The translations under genes were made by a program, and so were the position numbers. Source: Pseudomonadota bacterium (GTDB lineage Bacteria > Bdellovibrionota > Oligoflexia > Oligoflexales > Oligoflexaceae). Taken from it: a stretch of DNA of 8,364 nucleotides. Below, piece by piece: positions 1 to 5,570 of this stretch. The stretch spans positions 1 to 8,364 of the forward strand of contig JAKQGS010000139.1 of NCBI GenBank assembly GCA_029556045.1, written 5' to 3'. The notes beneath the pieces are model-generated. The model was not told the origin of the DNA. It made no database searches and saw only the letters and a program-made list of their open reading frames with translations. The first letter of the stretch is position 1. The number at the start of each line of letters is the position of its first letter.

Positions 1-1
1 T

Positions 2-298
2 GTGGAGTTCTATGAGTCTGGACTCCATCACACGATGGGTAAAACCGGCATTCTGATCTATGTATCGCTGTTTGAACACCAAGCGGTGGTGTTGGCGGAT
101 AAAGCCATTGCGGACAAACTGCCCGCCGACACATGGAATCATGTGGTGGAACTCCTGTTGCAGGAAATCAAACAGGGGCGGATGGTCAAAGGGTTTGAAT
201 CGGCGGTGCAGGAATGTGGAAGGATCCTGGCTCAGCATTTTCCGCGGGAAACATCAGATCAAAACGAGTTGATTGATAAGCTGATGATCAAGGAATGA
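2..298 (+). CDS. TPM-domain protein (COG3762-like), 5'-truncated by the window edge
   Basis: Only the C-terminal 98 codons are visible. The frame is open to the left edge, so the GTG at position 2 need not be the true start. The segment HHTMGKTGILIYVSLFEHQ followed by VVLADKAIADKLP matches the core of TPM (TPM_phosphatase, formerly DUF477) domains, where a conserved strand of the GVLIYVSL type leads into a V-L-x-D-x-x-I motif. COG3762 proteins are typically about 200 residues, so roughly half is missing. Family members are often membrane-anchored and sit beside lemA and another TPM gene; that neighbourhood lies outside this window and is inferred. The biochemical role is not settled: some TPM domains bind metal, some have reported phosphatase activity. 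The gene ends 10 bases before the next start, so the two are probably co-transcribed. Confidence 0.75.
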   Translation: MEFYESGLHHTMGKTGILIYVSLFEHQAVVLADKAIADKLPADTWNHVVELLLQEIKQGRMVKGFESAVQECGRILAQHFPRETSDQNELIDKLMIKE

Positions 299-308
299 GG
301 AAAGAACT

Positions 309-875
309 ATGACGCGATTTATAATTCTGAATTTGATTTTTTGGATGGCGTCGGCCGTGTGGGCTGAGGAATCTCCGTGTGCCAGTGATTGTAAATGTGT
401 AACCTCTGCAGGTTTAACCCTGGAGCGCTGCGAGGGATCAGACGTTGTCACCAATCCTCCCAGCTATCGGAAAGAACGCTGGCACCTTCATCGCCAGCCG
501 GATCTGGGGTGGTTTTACACCGGGCTTTCCATGCGGGGCAGCCTGGCGGACCACGACACCAATACCGGTAAGGTCGGAGTCGAACTGGGTTTTAACCTTC
601 CCGTTTGGCATGGGATCGATGTTGGCTACCACGGTGGCAGCTATTTTAAAAAAGACGGTGACGTACAGCAGGCGGTGGAAACACGCATCTACTTGAATCA
701 GCGCAACGAAGGGCTCTACATCGGCGGTGGATACCAATGGGATCCTGAAAAGCAAAACCACGCCACCCTCGGTGTGTCGTTTGCGCACTTTTACCTCGAG
801 TTGGATGCCGTGAAGTCGTCCTCGCGGCCCTATGTGGCCATCGGGGAGTTCGGGCTGCGGTGGCGGTTTTGGTAG
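309..875 (+). CDS. Secreted, probable outer-membrane beta-barrel-like protein of unknown function
   Basis: The 188-residue product begins with a clear signal peptide: basic MTR, a hydrophobic stretch at about residues 4-18, and an AVWA/EES type I cleavage site after Ala19. The mature N-terminus has four cysteines (24, 28, 30, 41), suggesting disulphides or metal binding in the periplasm. From about residue 65 onward there are short alternating polar/hydrophobic strands rich in Gly, Tyr and Trp (for example LGWFYTGLSMRGS, VGVELGFNLPVW, GLYIGGGYQW), and the chain ends GLRWRFW. A terminal aromatic is typical of outer-membrane barrels, so a small barrel or barrel-like surface protein is inferred. 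The start ATG has AGGA about 8 bases upstream. It follows the TPM gene closely and is probably in the same transcript. I do not recognise a named family; a periplasmic soluble protein remains possible. Confidence 0.7.
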   Translation: MTRFIILNLIFWMASAVWAEESPCASDCKCVTSAGLTLERCEGSDVVTNPPSYRKERWHLHRQPDLGWFYTGLSMRGSLADHDTNTGKVGVELGFNLPVWHGIDVGYHGGSYFKKDGDVQQAVETRIYLNQRNEGLYIGGGYQWDPEKQNHATLGVSFAHFYLELDAVKSSSRPYVAIGEFGLRWRFW

Positions 876-1005
876 AGGGCTCGTTTGCCGGTCATCAAGG
901 TGGTTGCCATTAGGCCAGATCAGACTTGGTACCCAGAAACATAGGGGATCCTGCTCCCTTTCTCATAAAATATATTCATATAGATATAAATATTGAGATT
1001 TTTAG

Positions 1006-1037
1006 CGTAAAATACATCGATAACGATATATTTTACG
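1006..1037. promoter_or_regulatory. Near-perfect 14-bp inverted repeat, candidate operator
   Basis: CGTAAAATACATCG at 1006-1019 and CGATATATTTTACG at 1024-1037 are reverse complements at 13 of 14 positions, separated by ATAA. The repeat lies about 165 bases upstream of the HipB-like gene in AT-rich, promoter-like DNA. HipB and related XRE antitoxins autoregulate by binding palindromes upstream of their own operons, so an operator is the favoured reading. A transcription terminator is less likely because the stem is AT-rich and no T tract follows. Binding is inferred, not shown. Confidence 0.5.
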
Positions 1038-1087
1038 AAGCAGTGACGTGCAACCTCCCTAAGCAGATAAATTATGCACTTATCCCT

Positions 1088-1201
1088 ATGGTCAAAAATC
1101 TTGAGCGGTCATTGGAAAAGGCGGCAATGCCCATCACCTTGCTTGAGAAGACAAAGGAAGATCGCCAGACAGCTCTTGCCGAACTCATGGAGATCCCCTG
1201 A
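1088..1201 (+). CDS. Possible small ORF or gene remnant before the HipB-like gene
   Basis: This 37-codon frame (MVKNLERSLEKAAM to LAELMEIP) ends 2 bases before the HipB-like ATG, and its composition (Leu, Glu, Lys, Ala, predicted helical) looks protein-like rather than random. There is no convincing ribosome binding site before ATG 1088. The open frame extends further upstream into AT-rich DNA, so this may be the tail of a degraded gene rather than an intact peptide. The tight spacing to the next gene suggests co-transcription. I cannot assign a family. It could also be non-coding leader. Confidence 0.25.
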   Translation: MVKNLERSLEKAAMPITLLEKTKEDRQTALAELMEIP

Positions 1202-1203
1202 TC

Positions 1204-1479
1204 ATGCCAATACTTCGCAACAAAGAAAAACGCCAGGCCATACGTGCGGATATGTACCAGCGATTTGCCACCAATGGGGTAGACGTTGCAGAGGCGGTGA
1301 AGGGGATTCGCAAAATACTGGGTCTGAGCCAAAGAGAATTTGCGGAAAAAATTGGCGTTGGTCTGGCGACATTAAGAAAGATCGAACAAAACCGCCATGA
1401 ATACACCATCGCCAGTCTCGATAAATTTTTGAAAATGTTTAAGCTTGAACTGTGCGTCAAGAATCAGGTGGATCGTTAA
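1204..1479 (+). CDS. HipB-like XRE-family antitoxin / transcriptional regulator
   Basis: The 91-residue product carries a single Cro/C1-type helix-turn-helix at about residues 31-82. AEAVKGIRKILGLSQREFAEKI gives helices 1-2, GVGLATLRKIEQ gives the recognition helix, and HEYTIASLDKFLKMFKLEL completes the five-helix fold. Size and domain layout match HipB-type antitoxins, which neutralise the HipA Ser/Thr kinase and repress their own operon. The ATG is preceded by GGAG at a good distance. Support for the HipB reading comes from the next frame, which overlaps this gene's 3' end, as hipA usually does, and resembles a HipA tail. No complete kinase is present, so the protein may now act as an orphan repressor. 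A generic XRE regulator or a HigA-like antitoxin are alternatives. The HTH assignment is firm; the HipB subtype is an inference. Confidence 0.75.
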   Translation: MPILRNKEKRQAIRADMYQRFATNGVDVAEAVKGIRKILGLSQREFAEKIGVGLATLRKIEQNRHEYTIASLDKFLKMFKLELCVKNQVDR

Positions 1480-1697
1480 GGGGAGTTGCCTGCGGAAGTC
1501 TTGTTGCCTCTACCTATGGGGTGTCCCCAGCTGATCTCATGTATTGCGATAAAAAATTTGGCATAAAGCCATCCAAGGTGAAAGCAATAATCAGTCAGAC
1601 GCAAAGTGTGGCCCAGAGATTTCTGAACTATGCTGAGGAAACTTCTTTAGATGAAGTATTTGCGCGGGGGATCAAGGAGAGGTTTCGGAAGATATGA
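1452..1697 (+). pseudogene. Probable remnant of hipA-like kinase (C-terminal tail only)
   Basis: The frame gives at most 81 residues from a GTG inside the end of the HipB-like gene; an internal ATG at 1539 would give a shorter product. The stretch CDKKFGIKPSKVKAIISQT followed by SVAQRFLNYAEETSLDEVFARGIKERF resembles the helical C-terminus of HipA kinases, where a K-x-F-G-I-x-x-x-x-A-x-x-I segment is followed by a W/F-rich helix and a terminal IKERF-type helix. HipA proteins are normally about 400-440 residues, and none of the kinase core (P-loop-like segment, HxxD, DFD) is present. The simplest reading is a large internal deletion that left the operon start and the toxin's 3' end. It stops 8 bases short of the convergent methyltransferase-HNH gene. 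A genuine small protein is possible; the HipA match is by eye. Confidence 0.45.
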
Positions 1698-1705
1698 TTG
1701 ATACA

Positions 1706-3406
1706 TTACGCGGAGCGCTTTTGAGACGAATCTTTTATGGGCTCCCACCGCTCGGCGCCGCGAGAATAGGCAGTGCGCTCAGCAAGTTCAATAAGCCCGG
1801 TAAGAGCCATATTTCGCCAAGTTTGATCATTGGGACCAGGTGAAGCTCCCAACGCGCGTTTGACTTGAGTAGAAAATCGAACTGGCCAGTGTTTTAAATA
1901 GATATCCCACCAATTGAAAATATTATCTTGAGACTCTAATATAGCTTTGGCAGTCGGGACTTTATCGCTTTTATTGCCATTGATGGACTTATCCGCGGGC
2001 AGAAGATTCCATAAATCATTATTCTGGAGCAGACTCCATGGGATCACATGGTCGACTTCAAATTCTCCGATTGTTTTGGCTGACCAAGTACAGGTTATCA
2101 AAGATTGATTGATCACGATTTTACGAACTTCCATGGTATCGCGTGTGTCCAGTTCGCAAGACTCCATAAGATCAGAGACCCACTTTCCAATGCCATCGTC
2201 GTTACCAGTAAATCGTTGAATGAGGGCGGCCCATTCGAGAATGGTTGCTTGGTCGATCCAGTGATGAAATCGACTGAATTCACGCCAAGTCTGGATTGGT
2301 AGGGTTAGGTATGGTTCTCCCCCAATTTTAATGGATGAAAAAAAGGAGAAATCTCCGTCAATCTCTCCTATATGAGTTAGCGGTCCTTTTTTTATGGTCG
2401 ACATGATGCTATTCTGTGCGTTCTCTAGGGGGCCCAAAATTTCTGAATAGACTCTATTTGTCCGCTGGTCCTGGGTTGGGCCGACAGAGGATTCAGAAGC
2501 GATTATGATGTCACTCAATGATAGGGTGAGATTTTGAAGCCTCTCAATGTCTTTTTTAAAGCCCAATTCCCGGTTTTGATGAATTTGCCGGCCCAGGCTC
2601 TCTCCTGAAACAAATCGCCAGTAAAAACGCAGCCACCACATGGCGATGCGTTTAAGCGGAACAGCGGCCCGGTCCTCAGACCATTTAACGGATTTAGATT
2701 CAAGAGCTGCCATTTTTGCTAAAGAACGGACCAACGCGAGTTTATAGGTCGAAGTCTTTCTATCCCGTGTAATGATTTCTTGTATTTTTGGCAGTCCGGA
2801 CAAATCCAAGTTGGATTGCTTACGTGCGACCAAGGTGTGCCATGGAACACTATGATGAGGTGATGGATCTGTGCGAATTTCTAGAATCTTAGCACCCAGG
2901 GATTCAAAGATGCAGGCGAGTTGTTGCGGGTGAAGCGAAGTAAATAGCCTGCCATCATTTTCGCGTTCCGCAGATTCCTGAGAGTCGCGGATTGTAACGA
3001 TGATTGTGCCACCCTTTTTTATGACACGCATCATATTGAGACAGGCTTCGACGATTTGCGCCTCCGGCAGGTGCATAAGGACTGCTGAGCAAAGCAAGTT
3101 ATCGCAGGAGTTGTCCTCTACAGATTTTAGTCCGGGGAGTGCATCGTGCTTAATGTCGAGGTTGGGATGGTTTCCTTTACTCTGATGAATAAGTCCTTGA
3201 GAAGCGTCGACTCCCCGGGCATCAAAGCCCTGATTGATTAGCCATTGTAAATCCCGTCCAGAACCGCAACCAATATCTAGGGTGAGACCGGCCTGGTGAA
3301 AGAAAGTTCCGATCATTTGATAGACGATTGTCGGACACTGCTGGTCCCATGCCATGACAAAGGTTGCAGCATTCTGATCATATAAGGCAATGGTCTGCTG
3401 ATCCAT
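1706..3406 (-). CDS. Fusion of class I SAM-dependent methyltransferase and HNH endonuclease
   Basis: The 566-residue protein has two parts. Residues about 1-195 form a Rossmann methyltransferase: motif I LDIGCGSG (43-50), acidic motif II at Asp67 (GVDAS), then a core strand SCDNLLCSAVLMHL (100-113) and KKGGTIIVTIR (130-140). This is the Methyltransf_11/25 pattern; I see no NPPY/DPPY or Pro-Cys motif of DNA methylases. Residues about 205-300 form a helical module with KTSTYKLALVRSL and VPLKRIAMWWLRFYW, a layout I associate with a group of HNH proteins. Residues about 436-490 form the HNH site: FEVDHVIPW (His453), DLWNLLPADKS (Asn467) and NGNKSDK (Asn476/Asn478). All key residues appear intact. 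ATG 3406 has GGAG 6-7 bases upstream. Codons are AT-richer than the neighbours', suggesting transfer. The substrate is unknown; a defence or conflict role is inferred from the domain pairing and the adjacent toxin-antitoxin remains. Confidence 0.8.
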   Translation of the reverse strand: MDQQTIALYDQNAATFVMAWDQQCPTIVYQMIGTFFHQAGLTLDIGCGSGRDLQWLINQGFDARGVDASQGLIHQSKGNHPNLDIKHDALPGLKSVEDNSCDNLLCSAVLMHLPEAQIVEACLNMMRVIKKGGTIIVTIRDSQESAERENDGRLFTSLHPQQLACIFESLGAKILEIRTDPSPHHSVPWHTLVARKQSNLDLSGLPKIQEIITRDRKTSTYKLALVRSLAKMAALESKSVKWSEDRAAVPLKRIAMWWLRFYWRFVSGESLGRQIHQNRELGFKKDIERLQNLTLSLSDIIIASESSVGPTQDQRTNRVYSEILGPLENAQNSIMSTIKKGPLTHIGEIDGDFSFFSSIKIGGEPYLTLPIQTWREFSRFHHWIDQATILEWAALIQRFTGNDDGIGKWVSDLMESCELDTRDTMEVRKIVINQSLITCTWSAKTIGEFEVDHVIPWSLLQNNDLWNLLPADKSINGNKSDKVPTAKAILESQDNIFNWWDIYLKHWPVRFSTQVKRALGASPGPNDQTWRNMALTGLIELAERTAYSRGAERWEPIKDSSQKRSA

Positions 3407-3417
3407 AGGCTCCGCGG

Positions 3418-3465
3418 CTACATCTAATTTGTAATTTAATGTCCTATTGGTAAAGGATAGGCAGG
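3418..3465 (-). promoter_or_regulatory. Likely promoter region of the methyltransferase-HNH gene with a small inverted repeat
   Basis: The stretch just upstream of the gene is AT-rich, and on the minus strand includes TTTACC followed by a run of A/T-rich hexamers such as TAAATT; no strong consensus -35/-10 pair is evident. A short inverted repeat, CCTAT at 3443-3447 and ATAGG at 3457-3461, overlaps the candidate -35 side and could be an operator. Evidence is limited to composition and position. Confidence 0.25.
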
Positions 3466-3498
3466 AAAGGGTAGCTTGGCAAGTAACGTCGGGCGGTT

Positions 3499-3534
3499 AA
3501 ACTCCCCAGCTGCCGGTAGGCGAGTGGGGAGTTT
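3499..3534 (-). terminator. Hairpin terminator downstream of fabI
   Basis: AAACTCCCC at 3499-3507 pairs perfectly with GGGGAGTTT at 3526-3534. The interior (GCC GGTA GGC) adds a second short stem, so the whole folds as a long hairpin. It begins about 30 bases after the fabI stop on the minus strand and before the methyltransferase-HNH promoter, where a terminator would insulate the two units. Read on the minus strand the stem is followed by only a short T run, so termination may be imperfect. Confidence 0.6.
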
Positions 3535-3563
3535 TCATGATGTTTTAAAAAAATTCCAAAAAA

Positions 3564-4373
3564 TCAATCTTTGGGAGCGGCCTTGTGACCGGGGCCACCC
3601 ATCACATGATAACCACCATCAACATGGAGGATTTCTCCGGTGGTGGCTGTGGCCAGATCACTCAAAAGGTAACCGGTGGACTTGGCCACCTCTTCCAGAG
3701 TCACGTTGCGGCCCAGGGGCGCATTTTGTTCATAGAGCCCCATCATATCCTTAAAATCACCCACGGCCGATGCTGCCAGCGTCTTGAGGGGGCCGGCGGA
3801 CACGCCATTGACCCGGATATTTTTGGGGCCAAGATCAAAGGCCAGGTACTGAATGGATGATTCAAGGGCAGCCTTGCAGACACCCATAAGATTGTAGCCC
3901 ATCACCACTTTCTCACCGCCAAAATAGGACATGGCGCAGATGGAACCGCCGTTGGTCATCAACGGGGCGGCGGCACGGGCGGTGGCGATAAAGCTATAGA
4001 CGCTGATATCCATCGCGGTTTTAAAACCGTTGCGGGAGGCGTCGATGGTGGCACAGCGGATGTCTTCCACGGGGGCAAAGGCGATGGAGTGGACGAGAAA
4101 GTCGATGGAGCCGAAGGTCTCTTTAACTTTAGAAAAAAAGTTTTGGATATCGTCGTCGTTGCCCACATCACAGGGGGCGATGAGTTTGGCGTGCATGGTT
4201 TCCGCAATCTGCCGTAGACGGTCTTCATTGCGTTTGCGATCACCGCTGTCCGGCAGATGGCTAAACCCGAGGGTCGCCCCCTGCTCATGTAAAAAACGGG
4301 CCACACCGGTGGCGATGGAGCGCTCGTTGGCCACTCCCATGATGATGCCTTTTTTGCCTGCAAACAGTCCCAT
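3564..4373 (-). CDS. fabI: Enoyl-[acyl-carrier-protein] reductase (NADH), FabI
   Basis: FabI catalyses the last, NAD(P)H-dependent reduction of each fatty-acid elongation cycle in the cytoplasm (type II fatty-acid synthesis). The 269-residue protein (E. coli FabI is 262) is a short-chain dehydrogenase fold. It has the cofactor loop GVANERSIATGVA (13-25), the conserved HSIAFAP segment (95-101), catalytic Tyr150 (SYFGG) and Tyr160 with Lys167 in YNLMGVCK (Y-x6-K), SAGP after the beta-6 strand, and a C-terminal HVDGGYHVMG. Ala98 sits at the position of E. coli Gly93, a site linked to diazaborine and triclosan resistance when changed to Ser or Val. Alanine there is normal in several FabI proteins, so resistance is not implied. 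AGGAG precedes the ATG by about 7 bases. The gene lies 17 bases after a DUF503-like gene, so they are probably co-transcribed, and it ends in a terminator. Confidence 0.96.
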   Translation of the reverse strand: MGLFAGKKGIIMGVANERSIATGVARFLHEQGATLGFSHLPDSGDRKRNEDRLRQIAETMHAKLIAPCDVGNDDDIQNFFSKVKETFGSIDFLVHSIAFAPVEDIRCATIDASRNGFKTAMDISVYSFIATARAAAPLMTNGGSICAMSYFGGEKVVMGYNLMGVCKAALESSIQYLAFDLGPKNIRVNGVSAGPLKTLAASAVGDFKDMMGLYEQNAPLGRNVTLEEVAKSTGYLLSDLATATTGEILHVDGGYHVMGGPGHKAAPKD

Positions 4374-4390
4374 ATCGGCTCCTCTTATAT

Positions 4391-4702
4391 TTATTCTTCC
4401 GGTTCAAAATCGAGGTCATCGAAGTTTTCGATCAGGGCTTGTTCGTCATCAATCCGCCCAAAACCGCTGACCTCACACAGCTCCGCTACTTCGTCGATAA
4501 GCTGCTCCATCTGGTGAGCGCTTTGACCAACCGCGGCGATCACGATGCCGTTGGTGCCACTGTTTTCGCCGCTGCCGTTGTATGGTTTCACCGCAATTTT
4601 AAAACGGGCCCGGATTTTTTCCACCATACTGGCGACTTCTTTGGCATCGTGGGAGGTCTTGCCCTCATCCGCAAATAGCAACTTGGCGACTGCAAAATAC
4701 AT
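4391..4702 (-). CDS. DUF503 / YlxP-like protein
   Basis: The 103-residue protein starts with a short strand (MYFAVAKLLF), followed by an SHDAKEVASMVEKIRARFKI helix-strand segment corresponding to the S-L-K-x-K-R...R-x-x-F-N-V pattern of DUF503 proteins. It then has a strand GIVIAAVGQ, a helix through the EQLIDEVAEL region, and an acidic tail (ENFDDLDFEPEE). B. subtilis YlxP (about 92 residues) has the same layout; the acidic extension is extra. YlxP lies in an operon with translation factors and rbfA, and ribosome-related roles have been suggested, but the function is unproven. It immediately precedes fabI, an arrangement I do not recognise as standard. The ATG has an AAGGGG ribosome binding site that lies within a hairpin. 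The family match is by eye. Confidence 0.6.
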   Translation of the reverse strand: MYFAVAKLLFADEGKTSHDAKEVASMVEKIRARFKIAVKPYNGSGENSGTNGIVIAAVGQSAHQMEQLIDEVAELCEVSGFGRIDDEQALIENFDDLDFEPEE

Positions 4703-4704
4703 AA

Positions 4705-4729
4705 ATTCCCCTTTTTAAGAAGGGGGAAT
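4705..4729 (-). promoter_or_regulatory. Leader hairpin covering the ribosome binding site of the DUF503-like gene
   Basis: On the minus strand ATTCCCC(C)TT pairs with AAGGGGAAT across a 6-base A/T-rich loop: 9 pairs with one bulged C. The right arm contains the AAGGGG Shine-Dalgarno sequence just before the ATG at 4702. Folding would hide the ribosome binding site and could set translation of this gene and perhaps fabI. Alternatively it is a terminator or attenuator for the upstream pilin transcript. Confidence 0.45.
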
Positions 4730-4765
4730 CATAACCCCATTGCCGCAGGCTTTCAGCAAAAAACT

Positions 4766-5125
4766 TCAGCGGAAGAGGGTTTGCTCAAAATTCAGATAAA
4801 ATGCCTGAATAAAAGGCATTTTTATGGTGCAATGCACGTTGATTTTCCAATAGCGGGGGCCGATCACCGGAGGCAGGGGCTGGGAGGCGCAGGGGGATTC
4901 CCAACCGTCGGCTCCGTGCCAGTGCCAAACCACCGGACAGGATGAGTTCGATGGGGCTTCGATGGATACGCATCGCTGCCGTAGGGCGTCGTGGGGGTTG
5001 ATCAGAAGATTGACCCGCAGATCCTGCGCTTGCGCAAGACCGCGGGCGATGGCCTCGGAATAGCGCCAACACAGAAACGAGTTGAGCGCTAAAAGACCGT
5101 AACAGAGAACACGGATAAGGATCAT
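4766..5125 (-). CDS. Small membrane-anchored or secreted cysteine-containing protein
   Basis: The 119-residue product starts with a hydrophobic segment at about residues 3-19 (LIRVLCYGLLALNSFLC), an uncleaved anchor or signal sequence. The remainder has four further cysteines (52, 63, 79, 99) and aromatic-rich patches such as CPVVWHWHG, consistent with a disulphide-bonded domain outside the cytoplasm. The start codon overlaps the stop of the upstream pilin gene (ATGA at 5122-5125) and has no strong ribosome binding site of its own, so translation is probably coupled. The context suggests a partner of the pilin, perhaps a minor pilus component, but there is no prepilin motif and I do not recognise a family. 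A competing minus-strand frame here (4785-5138) is Arg/Ser/Pro-rich and looks like an artefact. Confidence 0.6.
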   Translation of the reverse strand: MILIRVLCYGLLALNSFLCWRYSEAIARGLAQAQDLRVNLLINPHDALRQRCVSIEAPSNSSCPVVWHWHGADGWESPCASQPLPPVIGPRYWKINVHCTIKMPFIQAFYLNFEQTLFR

Positions 5126-5352
5126 TTGAGGATTTCAAAGTCTGCGCCGTCCATGGAGATACCCAGTTTATCCTCCATGGATTTCATCTTTTCCTTGATG
5201 GTTTTCCCCACAAACGTCACCCCGGCGATGGCCAGCAACAGGGCGAAAGTGGAGACGATGATGTACTCGATGGCGGCGCCTCCCCGTTCTGGGGAATCTT
5301 TGCCAAACGGACGCCGTAGAACACGCGATGAAATTTTGCACAATCTCTTCAT
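5122..5352 (-). CDS. Flp/Fap-type prepilin
   Basis: The 76-residue precursor has a basic leader, then ERGGAAIEYIIVSTFALLLA. This matches Flp prepilins, where the prepilin peptidase cuts after a Gly and the mature N-terminus has Glu at +5 and Tyr at +6 (here cleavage after Gly24, Glu29, Tyr30). The hydrophobic helix (about 28-46) is followed by VGKTIKEKMKSMEDKLGI, a typical amphipathic tail. Flp pilins are assembled by Tad secretion systems into adhesive pili; no tad ATPase or secretin genes lie in the window, so assembly genes must be elsewhere. I chose ATG 5352 over the upstream TTG at 5358 because AGGAG is 7 bases from the ATG but only 1 base from the TTG. The next gene overlaps its stop codon. 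TadE-like proteins are an alternative, but the length favours Flp. Confidence 0.75.
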   Translation of the reverse strand: MKRLCKISSRVLRRPFGKDSPERGGAAIEYIIVSTFALLLAIAGVTFVGKTIKEKMKSMEDKLGISMDGADFEILK

Positions 5353-5570
5353 AACCAATCTCCTGAATTTGGGTGAATGCTAAAAATACGGTTTTTCTCT
5401 AATAGCAATTGGGGCTGAAAGCGACGGACATGTAAAATGTCGGAGGGTGACATCCACCGAAGGCGGGAGGTGGCGTATGATAATAGGGTGGGGTTTTTCT
5501 AACTTATGAAAAGCTTTCTGAATTAACGTCATCATCGCGAATTTTTTATCTATCTAACAGAGGTTGAAAC
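5353..5570. promoter_or_regulatory. Divergent intergenic region between the pilin and MoxR operons
   Basis: This 218-base region must carry promoters for both directions. It contains short inverted repeats: AAAAA/TTTTT at 5382-5396, GACAT/ATGTC near 5427-5441, and CCACC/GGTGG at 5454-5473. The last is followed about 20 bases on by GGGGTTTTT. The moxR-side end is AT-rich (AATTTTTTATCTATC) and ends in the GAGG ribosome binding site before ATG 5571. No hexamer pair is convincing, and I could not match the region to a known riboswitch. Confidence 0.4.

Larger units (their letters stand above)
876..1203. other. AT-rich gene-poor segment at the left edge of the accessory block
   Basis: This 328-base stretch separates the barrel-like gene from the HipB-like gene. 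Composition changes sharply near position 960, where a run to about 1040 is strongly AT-rich and contains candidate promoter material (TATAAA near 980) and the inverted repeat at 1006-1037. A frame is open from about 914 to 1201, but its upstream part crosses this promoter-like DNA and offers only a TTG start at 926 without a ribosome binding site. I see no RNA gene or transposase. It probably holds the promoter and operator of the downstream regulator plus remains of an older gene. Confidence 0.4.

Noticed and set aside
438..788. 116-codon minus-strand frame antisense to the barrel-like gene
   Set aside because: The plus-strand gene has a signal peptide and ribosome binding site; this frame has neither.
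943..962. Possible terminator hairpin (AGGG/CCCT) after the barrel-like gene
   Set aside because: Only about 4 base pairs with a 9-base loop and an interrupted T run; too weak to call.
926..1201. 91-codon plus-strand frame starting at TTG 926
   Set aside because: The start has no ribosome binding site and the first half crosses strongly AT-rich promoter-like DNA with the 1006-1037 inverted repeat. Only the last 37 codons look protein-like, and they are listed separately at low confidence.
4030..4470. 146-codon plus-strand frame antisense to fabI and the DUF503-like gene
   Set aside because: It spans two coding genes on the other strand and its product is low-complexity Ser/Arg/Pro-rich sequence, as expected for an antisense frame.
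4785..5138. Minus-strand frame of 117 codons overlapping the pilin partner gene
   Set aside because: Its product is rich in Arg, Ser and Pro without domains. The overlapping frame 4766-5125 has a membrane segment and an ATGA overlap with the pilin stop.
5421..5496. Possible riboswitch (considered c-di-GMP GEMM type) between the pilin and MoxR operons
   Set aside because: Short stems are present, but the conserved GEMM core sequences and tetraloop receptor arrangement are not visible.
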